Counted from the stretch's first letter, positions 1-8,235 are shown. The stretch is DNA of 15,000 bases from Penaeus vannamei (GCF_042767895.1 NC_091570.1:37852803-37867802); one strand, 5' to 3'. Notes: a model not told the origin generated them from the sequence alone. Numbers and translations: made by a program.

Positions 1-390
1 TTGAAGTGAATTATATGCTGAAAAAAGGGGTGAGTTTGGGTCGTGAACAACCCCGTTATTGACGTCACCTTCTTGATAGTTGACACGTGCTGGTGACCCC
101 GTGTGACAGCGGTGGACATGACACGTGGGGGAGGCGGTGGTTGTGGGGTAAAAAAGGAGGGGGGGGTGTTTGTATGACAGTTTGGTCAGACTTCAAAAGA
201 GAAGCATAAATCTTGTTGGATAACTAGACACCTCATGTATACGTTTAAAGTGTACTTGTGCTTACTGTGATTTCGAACGTACGTAAGCATATAACACACT
301 AGCATTGGTCTGCACTTCACCAAACAGAAAAATATAACCTATGTATCAAATGGTATAACTTCGAAAGTAGACTCGTTTATTAACGTCTTC
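1..390. other. Unique intergenic sequence with a CRE/E-box cluster
   Basis: Mixed-composition, non-repetitive DNA before the first microsatellite. It has no open frame of note. A GGGGTGAGT string near 28-35 resembles a splice donor but no exon can be argued upstream, because the window starts there. A G-rich patch lies at 128-170. The regulatory-type cluster at 60-127 is listed separately. I see no gene or RNA in this stretch. Confidence 0.6.
60..127. promoter_or_regulatory. CRE palindrome plus two identical E-box 9-mers
   Basis: The full cAMP-response-element palindrome TGACGTCA lies at 60-67. The 9-mer TGACACGTG, containing the E-box palindrome CACGTG, occurs at 81-89 and again at 119-127, 38 bp apart. 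Extra TGAC cores lie between and after them. CREB/ATF-type bZIP factors bind the first site, and bHLH factors of the USF/Myc/Met type bind CACGTG. Occupancy is inferred, and no transcription unit is visible next to it. Confidence 0.3.
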
Positions 391-396
391 GAGAGA

Positions 397-407
397 GATA
401 GAGATAG

Positions 408-505
<98 letters not shown>
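397..505. repeat. Compound microsatellite (GATA)n-(GA)n
   Basis: Six uninterrupted GATA units at 403-426 run straight into about 39 uninterrupted GA units at 427-505. An extra GATA at 397-400 and a short GA lead-in at 391 suggest the two motifs share an origin. The minus strand reads as CT/TATC. The Ser-Leu open frames crossing it are repeat translation only. Confidence 0.95.
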
Positions 506-506
<1 letters not shown>

Positions 507-707
507 ATGAAAGAGGCAGGCAGACAGACAAACAGAAAGACAGACAGAGACAGAGAGAGAAAGAGAATACATACATACAGACAGAGACAGAAAGACAGAC
601 ACAGAGAGATAGACAGAGTGACAAACAGAGAAACAGACAGACAGACAGACAGAGAATACATACATGCATACAGAAAGACAGACAAAGAGAGAAAGATAGA
701 GAGTAGA
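506..707. repeat. Degenerate (CAGA)n tract with internal duplication
   Basis: Imperfect CAGA/GACA tetranucleotides with GA and ACAT interruptions. The string AGAGAATACATACAT occurs at 562 and again at 651, 89 bp apart, with CAGA-rich flanks, so part of the tract was duplicated as a block. About 100 bp of unique DNA (708-806) follows, with no gene visible. Confidence 0.85.
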
Positions 708-806
708 TCTTATTGGATGATTGTGTGGCTGACGGTGTGGATGGCAGAGCGACGTGGACAGCGGCGAGGACAGCAATTGGGCTGACGTCGTGGTCATCAG
801 CAAGGT

Positions 807-1500
807 GGGGGGGGGGGAGCAGGAGGAGGGAGAGGTAAGAGCAGGAGGAGGTATGGGGTGTGTTGTTGAATCAGCACGGGTATGAAGGAGGGGGAGGGAG
901 AGGAGAGGAGGTGGAGGTGGAGGTGGAGGTGGAGGTGGAGGTGGAGGTGGAGATGGAAGTGGAGGTGGCGGTGGAGGGGAGGAGAAGGAGGAGGAGCAGG
1001 AGGAGAAGGAGGAGGAGCAGGAGGCGAGAGGAGAAGGAGGAGCAGGAGGGGAGAGGAGAAGGAGGAGGAGGGGAAGAGTTGGAGTTGGAGGAGGGGGAGG
1101 AGGATGAGGAGAATGGGGAGAAGGAAGGGAGGAGGAGGAGGAGGAGGAGGAGGAGGAGGAGGAGGAGGAGGAGGGGAGGAGGAAGGGGAGCAGCTGGAAA
1201 GGGAGTATGGAAAGAAGGAGGAGGGGGAGGAGGAGAAGCAGAAGAAGAAGAAGGATAAAGAGGAGGGGAGGGGAGGGGGAAGAGAAGGAGGAGGAGGAGG
1301 AGGTGGAGAAGCAGAAGAAGAAGAAGGATAAAGAGGAGGGGAGGAGGAGGAGAAGGAGAAGAAGAAGGAGGAGGAGAAGCAGAAGAAGAAAGAGAAGGAG
1401 GGGGAAGAGGAAGGGAAAGAATAATGAAGATGAGATAGCCAGGAGGAAAAAAGAGGAACTAGATATGAACAAAAAACAGTAAGACAAAAGCAAAGAGAAA
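807..1500. repeat. Long homopurine tract: poly-G, (GGAGGT)n, (GGA)n and GAA/GGA blocks
   Basis: Starts with 11 G (807-817). GGA/GGT triplets form a hexamer run around 906-975, and a pure (GGA)n run lies at about 1129-1173. A 39-bp segment beginning GAGAAGCAGAAG at 1233 is repeated exactly at 1306, with a shorter third copy at 1374 (offsets 73 and 68 bp). Open frames here are poly Glu/Arg/Gly on plus and poly Ser/Pro/Leu on minus and are not genes. Purine bias continues through 1500-1610 in a more A-rich form. Confidence 0.92.
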
Positions 1501-1610
1501 AGGGAAATGGGGAAGAACGTGACGAGAGGAAGTAAAGCGGAAGTAAGGAAGACGAAGAAGCCGGATAAAGAAGAATAACAATAAAAATAAGACAGAATCG
1601 AATAAAAAGA

Positions 1611-1760
1611 GAAGAAAATAATAATAAGAAAGAAGCATAAGAAGAAAATAATAATAAGAAAGAAGCATAAGAAGAATGAAACATAAGAAGAAAATAATAA
1701 TAAGAAGAAAAGATAGAGCATAAGAAGAAAATAATAATAAGAAGAAAAGATAGAGCATAA
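1611..1760. repeat. A-rich minisatellite with 30-bp and 37-bp unit types
   Basis: Two exact 30-bp copies (1611-1640, 1641-1670) start with GAAGAAAATAATAATAAG and end in GCATAA. A 16-bp partial unit follows (1671-1686). Then come two exact 37-bp copies (1687-1723, 1724-1760) with the same start and end, but with AAGAAAAGATAGAG replacing the AAAGAA middle. Each length class was therefore amplified separately by one duplication. Confidence 0.9.
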
Positions 1761-1874
1761 GAATCAGAAGAAACAATAAATAGGAAGGAGACAGAAGGAG
1801 GAAGCGAGCGGAGACAGGTGGGGCGTTTCGTCTTGTTGATCCAGGATGAGTTAGTGGGCGGGGAGGGTGGCCAG

Positions 1875-2033
1875 GTGGGCGGAGGGAGCGAGGGCAAGGG
1901 GAGGAGGTAGGGAGGGAGGGAGGAAGGGAGAGAGGGAGGGAGGGGATGGGAGGGGAGGGGAGAGGGAGAGGGAGAGGGAGAGGGAGAGGGAGAGGGAGAG
2001 GGAGAGGGAGAGGGAGAGGGAGAGGGAGAGGGA

Positions 2034-2094
<61 letters not shown>

Positions 2095-2180
2095 AAACAG
2101 GGGGTGGCAGGGCGATGGAGGGAGGGAGGGAGAGATAGTGAGAGAGGGAGGGAGGGAAGGGGTGGGAAGAGGTGTGGCAC
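1875..2180. repeat. Purine tract with (AGAGGG)13 followed by (AG)22
   Basis: GGGA/GGA-rich lead-in, then a perfect hexanucleotide AGAGGG run at 1961-2040 that converts without a break to AG dinucleotides at 2039-2082, then GGGA-type sequence to about 2180. The minus-strand Pro-Leu-Ser frames are repeat translation. Confidence 0.95.
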
Positions 2181-2199
2181 CAGGAAAGAAGCAGTTGAG

Positions 2200-2578
2200 C
2201 AGAGACAAACATAGCAGTCCATTTTTCTTCTATTCTTCAGCCAGACAAAAATTTCCTTAGCGTATCACATACGAAACTTTGCCTTGCCTGATCCTCTTAA
2301 AAAAAAAGGGGGGGGGGGGGAGGTGAGGGAAAGGTGAAGCTTAAATAATTAAAAACCGGTTTCTTATTTACGTAGAGGAAGCTAAATAAAACTCCTCGGT
2401 CTTTCTAAACCCATGAAGATCTCGCTCTGGAGTTGAAGGGACACTCCTCAAAATCCTCTTAAACATTGCTTAACTTCACAATGTACAAACGATGGGAGTA
2501 AGACACGCCCCCTATCAACGTCGCTAAGCATATCAAACATAGGGACTTATCTACCAGGCTCTAAACTCACATTACTTG
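2200..2578. other. Unique AT-rich sequence, no gene seen
   Basis: Ordinary-complexity DNA. It contains an A9-G13 homopolymer junction at 2299-2320 and a pyrimidine tract ending in CAG at 2222-2240 that resembles a 3' splice site. No convincing reading frame follows it. Nothing else is recognisable. Confidence 0.6.
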
Positions 2579-2720
2579 ATCTCGAGATTTAAAAAAAAAA
2601 AAAAAGTGAGTATTTCTTTTATCTCGAGAACAAAAAAAATAAAAAATAAAAAATAAATAAAGTGAGCATTTTTCATCTCGAGAGCAAAAAGAAAGAAAAA
2701 AGTGAGTATTTTTTATCTCG
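2579..2720. repeat. Degenerate tandem repeat with AGTGAG...ATCTCGAGA core
   Basis: The core AGTGAG(T/C)ATTT, a T-rich spacer and ATCTCG(AGA) occurs at 2605-2629, 2661-2683 and 2701-2720. An extra ATCTCGAGA lies at 2579-2587. The intervening DNA is A-rich and of variable length, so the period is 40 to 56 bp. XhoI-type CTCGAG palindromes sit in three of the four. Confidence 0.75.
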
Positions 2721-2790
2721 TGTATTTGTCACATTATGCAACGCCTCAGATAGCTCGTTGCAATACATCGGATATAAGCACACATACACA

Positions 2791-3010
2791 TTGTCATAAT
2801 ACATTAAAAAACCGGTATTTACACCGATTATAACATACATTTGGCTTCCCTTGTGAAGAAGTCTCACCAAGCACCCACGATACCTCTTTGTAATTCATAA
2901 ATAAAGTAGATATATGCAGATTAACGCCCATCTCCCTCACATCAAGTACCGACCCCTTCTCACACCACTCTGTAATACACAGAAAAAACACACATTTATA
3001 CAGATTAAAA
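2791..3010. repeat. Old, diverged tandem repeat, three copies, ~84-94 bp period
   Basis: Three segments align by eye: 2791-2832, 2887-2925 and 2969-3010. Each has a (G)TAAT(A/T)C start, an A-rich middle, then ATnTA(T/C)(A/G)C(A/C)GATTA. The GATTA anchors lie at 2826, 2919 and 3003. Conservation is partial, which suggests an ancient duplication or a decayed satellite. Overlapping 65-codon minus-strand frames across it need non-ATG starts and look like chance. Confidence 0.5.
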
Positions 3011-3210
3011 ACCTACCTCGAGGCTTCGCTGTAAATCAGTCTCGTTTAACAACCGACATTTCGTACACCTCGTCCTAGCGCATAAAAAGAGATATACGTA
3101 AACATGGTTGTGAATGGGTGTGAGATTATGGCCGACGTCGCACCTGTCGTAAATTCGCTATCGGTGATGGTCGTCGTATCACGGGCTGCCCGCGAGGAGA
3201 CCCTACTTGT

Positions 3211-3617
3211 GGCTCGCTCGCTCTGTCTGTCTGTCTCTTTCTTTCTGTCTTTTCTTTTTTCTCTCGTTCTCTCTTTCTCTCTCTCTTTTTTTTCTCTTTC
3301 TCTTTCTCTCTCTCTCTCTCTTTCTCTCTCCTCTTCTCTCCTCACCTATCTTCTCTTCTCTCCTCTCCTCTCCTCTTGTCTCTCTCCTCTCCTATCCTCT
3401 TCTCTCCTCTTCCCTTCAATCCTCTCCTCTTCTATCCTCTCCTCTCCTCTCTCTCTTTCTTTTCTTCATTTCTCTTCCTCCATTTCTCTATTCATTTTTA
3501 TTTCCCTCCCTCCTCCTTCTCCCTCCCTCCCTCCTTCTCCCTCCCTCCTCCTTCTCCCTCCCTCCTCCTTCTCCCTCCCTCCCTCCTTCTCCCTCCCTCC
3601 TCCTTCTCTCTCCCTTT
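3211..3617. repeat. Pyrimidine tract: CTGT, CT/CTTT, CTCCT pentamers
   Basis: Begins with CTCG and CTGT units, passes through CT/CTTT (3231-3330) and then CTCCT/CTCTT pentanucleotides (about 3330-3450), and ends in the CCT-rich minisatellite listed separately. It is nearly pure C/T on plus. Confidence 0.93.
3506..3612. repeat. 17/18-bp CCTTCT minisatellite
   Basis: The anchor CCTTCT recurs at 3515, 3533, 3550, 3567, 3585 and 3602, giving periods of 18, 17, 17, 18 and 17 bp. The filler is CCCTCCCTCC with or without one extra C. The regular 18-17-17 order suggests a small higher-order unit. Confidence 0.85.
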
Positions 3618-3644
3618 TAACTGCACAAATTTCACATAGCAGGA

Positions 3645-4275
3645 AATTGTAAAAGGGAGGAGAAAATAGGGGAGATGAAAGGGAAAGAAGAGAAAAAAGA
3701 ATAAGAGGAGGAAACGGGAGAAGGGAAGGATGAAGAAGAGGAGAAGAGTAAGAGGAGGAAATGGGAGAAGAAGAGAAGAGGAAGGGAAAACGAGAAAGAG
3801 AGGAGAGGAGAGAAGGGAAAGGAGGAAGATCAGGATAAGGGAAAAGAGAAAAAGAAGAACAACGAAGAAGTGGAGAAGAAGGAAAAGACGGAAAGAAAAG
3901 AAAAACCAAGAAAGAAGAGAAGGTGGAAGAGACGGAGAACCGGAGAACGAAGAAGCGGAGAAGAAATAAGAGAAGGAGAACGGAAGGAAGAGAGATAGAG
4001 AGTAAGAAAGAAAGAAGAGAGAGAGAAAGGAAGGAAGAAGGAAAAGAGGGAGAAAGGAAGAAAGAAGAGAGAGAGAAAGGAAGAAGGAAGAGAGGCAAAA
4101 GGAAGAAAGATGGGAGTGAGAGACCGGAATGAAGGCGGGAGCGAGAGAGAAAGGAAGAAGAAAAAAGAGAGAAAAAAGAAAGAAGGGAGTGAGAAAGGAA
4201 GAAAGAAGAGAGAAAGAGAAAGAAAGAAGGAAAAGAGAGAGAAAGGTAGCAAAAAGGAAGAGAAGAGAGGACCCA
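3645..4275. repeat. Homopurine GA/GAA/GGAA tract
   Basis: Almost pure A/G on plus, irregular AAGGAAG/AGAGAAAGG motifs, with a few C/T interruptions near 3940 and 4110-4140. It lies only ~28 bp after a pyrimidine tract on the same strand. All open frames here are poly Lys/Arg/Glu or poly Ser/Phe/Leu artefacts. Confidence 0.9.
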
Positions 4276-4430
4276 ACCGCACCCCCCCCCTTCCCCATTC
4301 CCCCCTCCCTCCCGCCTCTCCAATGGGCTCCATACAACACGACCGCCCCCACCGGCCGTCCCCTCCTCACGAGCCCCACGCCACGCAGGGACCTCAGCGG
4401 GTGCTCGATGCGACCATATAAACGAGGAGG
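4276..4430 (+). promoter_or_regulatory. GC-rich island with CCAAT and TATAAA-like elements
   Basis: Non-repetitive, CpG-containing sequence between two purine tracts. A CCAAT box lies at 4320-4324 and TATAAA at 4417-4422, 93 bp downstream, in order for a plus-strand promoter. No arthropod-type initiator (TCAGT/TCATT) is seen 25-35 bp past the TATA, where GGAGG repeats begin, and no downstream coding sequence is visible. Chance occurrence is likely. Confidence 0.2.
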
Positions 4431-4570
4431 GCGGGGTAGGAGGGAGGAGGGAGGGGGGAGCTAGGAGGGAGGAGGGGGGGGGAGGGGGGAGGGGGGGAGG
4501 GGGAGGAAGGGATGAGGGCGGAGGGAAGGAGAGAGGTGGGAGGAGGGATATGGAGGGAGAAGGGACACGG
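4423..4570 (+). repeat. G-rich GGA tract with G-quadruplex candidate
   Basis: GGGAGGA repeats including four G runs of 9, 6, 7 and 5 (4474-4482, 4484-4489, 4491-4497, 4499-4503), each separated by a single A. Single-base loops and long runs are what the known rules demand of a very stable parallel quadruplex on the plus strand. It begins ~52 bp after the TATAAA-like site. Confidence 0.85.
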
Positions 4571-4576
4571 AGATGA

Positions 4577-4673
4577 TAACGTCACTTGAGAGGGAGGGAG
4601 GGAGATAGAAGGGAGGGAGGGAGGGAGGAGGAAAGGAGAGAGAGAGAGAGAGAGAGAGAGAAGAGAGATAGAG

Positions 4674-4727
<54 letters not shown>

Positions 4728-4770
4728 AAAGAGAGCGAGAGAGAGAAGGAAAGAGAGCGAGAGACCGGAG
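4577..4770. repeat. GGGA then (GA)n microsatellite
   Basis: GGGA units followed by AG runs at about 4635-4661 and 4677-4724. A short block GAGAGCGAGAGA is repeated around 4674, 4732 and 4755, joined by AAGGAAA. This marks block duplication inside the GA tract. Confidence 0.9.
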
Positions 4771-5114
4771 AATAAGAGCGAAAAACGAAAAGAGAACAAA
4801 AACCGGGAAACAGAAGCAGATAGAATGGCCAGAAAAAGAGTTAGATAAGACCTGAGAAAAAGAAAAAAAGAAAAAAAGAACAGAATAGAACAAAAAAAAA
4901 TCAACAAAACCCCAACCCCAACATCGCCACAGCTCTCCAGTACAGCGCACTCCATGAACGTCAAAGAATGAACGAGAACACGCGAGTGATGTGTCCAGGG
5001 AGGAGAAATCCGACGTTGTAGGGGAAGATTATCCGAGAAAGGATTGTGGATCGTTGCCTTCTGGGGAGGAGATCAGGGTTGCCCATGGATTACAATCGCA
5101 TCGTAGGTAGACCC
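4771..5114. other. Unique sequence, no gene seen
   Basis: A-rich at first (4771-4910), then normal composition to 5114. I find no long frame that is not derived from the neighbouring repeats, no RNA gene and no mobile-element end. Confidence 0.6.
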
Positions 5115-5552
5115 CGTTTTTTCTTCTTCTTTTTTCTTTTTCTTTTTCTCCTTCTTCTTCTCCTCCTCTTTCTTCTTCTTCTCCTTCCTCCTCTTCTTCT
5201 TCTTCCTCTCTTCCTTCTTCTTCTTCTTCTTCTTCTTCTTCTTCTTCTTCTTCTTCTTCTTCTTCTTCTTCTTCTTCTTCTTCTTCTTCTTCTTCTTCTT
5301 CTTCTCTTCTCTTCTCTTCTCTTCTCTTCTCTTCTCTTCTCTTCTCTTCTCTTCTCTTCTCTTCTCTTCTCTTCTCTTCTTCTTCTTCTCTTCTTCTTCT
5401 TCTTCTCTCCTTCTCTTTTCTTTTCTCTTCTTCTCTCCTTCTCTTTTCTTTTCTCTTCTTCTCTCCTTCTCTTTTCTTTCTTTTCTTTCTTTCTTTTCTT
5501 TCTTTCTTTCTTTCTTTTCTTTTTCTTTTTCTTTTTCTTCTACTTCTACTTC

Positions 5553-5584
<32 letters not shown>

Positions 5585-5662
5585 CTTCTTCTCCTCCTAC
5601 TTCTTTTTCTTTTTCTTCTTCTCCTCCTCCTCCTCCTCCTTCTTCTTCCTCTTCTTCATTTT
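5115..5662. repeat. Long TTC·GAA tract with (TTC)30 and (TTCTC)16
   Basis: A pyrimidine tract of over 500 bp. It contains an uninterrupted TTC run at 5215-5304 (30 units), then a TTCTC pentamer run at 5302-5380 (about 16 units). Next are three copies of a 28-bp unit starting TTCTCTCC at 5403, 5431 and 5459, then CTTT units, and finally TTC/CTA/CCT triplets. GAA·TTC runs of this length are known to adopt triplex (H-DNA) structures. Confidence 0.95.
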
Positions 5663-6404
5663 TGAGAGGGACGTGGGCGGCGGGTGTGCACGAGATGGGC
5701 GCCATATAAGCCAAACCTGCGTCAAGGCGTGGGCGAGGATCGGTTAATAGATAATTACAATCGATGGAAAAAAAAACATTGATATCTATTCATTTATCAT
5801 TATTCATTATTGAAAGCATAAACTCCCCGCAGCATCTATGTTGAAATGTTAAAGATTATAACAGATGTCACAATTATTATTAATCAGAGTAAAAAGACTC
5901 CAAGGATACTTCTGTCACATTCACTATCTTTTTCTTCTTTTTTTTCAATGGACTTAATACTTGTTTTTTTTTCTATAAAGACTTAATGATTATACATTCA
6001 TCGAGAGCAGCAGCATTTAACACTAGATATAATAAAAGTATGATGGCTGTGATATAGTCTCTTTTCTTCTTTTTTTTTCGTTTGATAAAATCACTCTAAC
6101 AGCCTATAGTTATCTAAAAACAAGTCTATTGGAAAACCTTTTTTATTTCCTTAACGATGAGCATCTCAGCGGGATGCCCGAAGGAGATTTTTATAACCGT
6201 CATATTCTGATTGGCTATTGATAACGTCTTTATTTTACCTTCGGCGGGATAGACCCCTTCGTTGGCTCGACGTCACTCGCCCGACCAGGTAGTTATCGGG
6301 TACTTTGGGTGATGTTTATAACCCTTTTGGATTCTCGTGTGTGGCTCTGATAAGATTCGGGGGAGCTCTTCCGACGTGGCCTCATAAAATCCCGCCCACA
6401 CGCA
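5663..6404. other. AT-rich unique stretch then CpG-containing island
   Basis: 5663-5745 is GC-rich with a CCATATAAGC string at 5702-5711, one base off a CArG/SRF box. 5746-6150 is AT-rich with T runs and an AATAAA at 6031-6036 lacking any visible gene upstream. 6150-6404 is mixed. It has an inverted CCAAT box (GATTGGCT, 6209-6216), TTATAACC at 6191 and 6316, GACGTC at 6269 and CAGGTAG at 6286. I see no exon. Confidence 0.55.
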
Positions 6405-6842
<438 letters not shown>

Positions 6843-7049
6843 ACAGAACAGGAGACAATCAAAGAAAATTAGACAAGTCCTATAGCTTCAACGTTATGTA
6901 ATATACGGACCTTGTCTCCGGCGCTGCAATCGACTTTACCTGAAAAGAAATTAAAAATAGACATTAATTCCACACGTATCCAATGTCTTGTTCATTAAAA
7001 AGGACTAATGCATAGTCTAAGTCATGTAATTATAGCGTATGATAACTTT
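6843..7049. other. Short unique AT-rich spacer
   Basis: About 200 bp of normal complexity between two CTGT-type arrays. The 9-mer CTTTACCTG occurs at 6934 and again at 7054. On the minus strand this reads CAGGTAAAG, a fair splice-donor match, but no exon can be supported. Confidence 0.5.
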
Positions 7050-7376
<327 letters not shown>

Positions 7377-7544
7377 CGCTCATAAGCCGGGGGTGTCTCA
7401 TCTGGTCAGCAATTACGGAACTCAGCAGCGCCTTCCCCGGGATATAACCCCTCAGTGCAGCAGCCAGCGCTTCGGGGGTCGTTATTCATCGCCCCGCAGC
7501 CTCTATAAGACGACCCTTCGACGACCCTATGTGCCCATCGACGT
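7377..7544. other. GC-rich unique island
   Basis: CpG-containing, non-repetitive sequence between a CA array and a purine tract. It has a CTATAAG string at 7503-7509 and one continuously open plus frame (about 55 codons from 7393) with no ATG of its own and no family resemblance. A G-quadruplex candidate (G7, G7, G5, G3 with A or AA loops, 7545-7570) starts immediately after. No gene can be called. Confidence 0.45.
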
Positions 7545-8235
7545 GGGGGGGAGGGGGGGAGGGGGAAGGGAAGGGGAAGGGGAAGGGAAGATGGTGGAAG
7601 GGGAAGGAGAAGGGGAGAGTGTGAAGAGGGAAAGAGGAAAGGGAAGGGGAAAGAGAGAGGGGAGAGGGGAAGAGAAAAGAGAGAGGGAGAGAAAGGAAGG
7701 GGAAGGGGAAGGGAAGATGGTGGAAGGGGAAGGAGAAGGGGAGAGGGTGAAGAGAGAAAGAGAGAGGGAGAGAAAGGAAGGGGAAGTGGAGAGGGAAGGA
7801 GGAAAGGAAAGAGAGAGGGAGAGAAAGGAAGGGGAAGGGGAGAGGGTGGTGAGAAAGGGGAAGGGGAGAGGGAAAGGGAAGGGAATATGGTGGAAGGGGA
7901 GAGCGTAGAAGGGAAGGAGAAGGGGAAGGGGCCAGCCTGTCACGAGGCATGGTGACGGGAGGGTAGGTGGAGGGGGAGGAAGAAGAGGAGGAGGAAGAAG
8001 GGAGGAAGAAAGGAAGGTGAAGAGGAGGAGGATGGGAGGGGAGGGAGGAAGGGTGGGTGGGGAGGGTAGGAGAGGGGGAGGAGGAGGGAGAAGGGAGGAA
8101 GAAAGATAGGTGAAGAGGAGGAGGGAGAAGGGAGGAAGAAAGGAAGGTGAAGAGGAGGAGGATGGGAGGGGAGGGAGGAATAGTGGGTAGGGAGGGTAGG
8201 AGAGGGGGAAAGGCGAGAAATAAGAAAGGAAAGGA
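7545..8235. repeat. GGGAA/GGA purine tract with internal direct duplications
   Basis: A 60-bp block around AAGATGGTGG (7569-7628) is repeated at 7695-7754 with one clear mismatch, and a shortened third copy lies near 7880-7905. A block starting AGAGAGGGAGAGAAAGGAAG occurs near 7680, 7761 and 7812. After a short mixed spacer (7930-7960), a ~110-bp block at 7981-8089 is repeated at 8111-8219 (130-bp offset) with few mismatches. A partial third copy sits between them at ~8091. Confidence 0.9.

Larger units (their letters stand above)
3104..3652 (+). other. Open frame of doubtful reality running into a CT tract
   Basis: An ATG at 3104 has a favourable context (A at -3, G at +4). It opens a 182-codon frame whose first ~41 residues have normal composition (start MVVNGCEIMADVAPVVNSLS). 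From residue ~42 on it is Ser/Leu/Phe/Pro translation of the pyrimidine tract, ending at 3652. No domain is recognised. A short peptide, a 5' exon, or plain chance (most likely) are all possible. Confidence 0.12.

Noticed and set aside
860..1482. Plus-strand Glu/Arg/Gly-rich open frames resembling acidic or basic nuclear proteins
   Set aside because: Pure GGA/GAA repeat translation in several overlapping frames at once, with no unique anchor.
339..2222. Several minus-strand open frames of 100-470 codons rich in Ser, Leu and Pro
   Set aside because: They translate CT/CCT/CTT repeats. All frames of such repeats lack stops, and no non-repeat domain is present.
2673..2991. Two overlapping 65-codon minus-strand frames
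   Set aside because: They use non-ATG starts, overlap in different frames and lie on diverged tandem repeats, so a protein is unlikely.
5073..5747. Lysine/glutamate-rich minus-strand frame or poly-Leu plus-strand frame across the TTC tract
   Set aside because: Frame openness is a property of TTC/TTCTC repeats, and the flanking non-repeat residues show no domain.
6031..6036. AATAAA as a polyadenylation signal
   Set aside because: It lies in AT-rich DNA with no exon or open frame upstream, and the hexamer is expected there by chance.
6186..6216. Promoter from TTATAACC and inverted CCAAT
   Set aside because: The two elements are too close together and lack an initiator. I kept them only as part of the island description.
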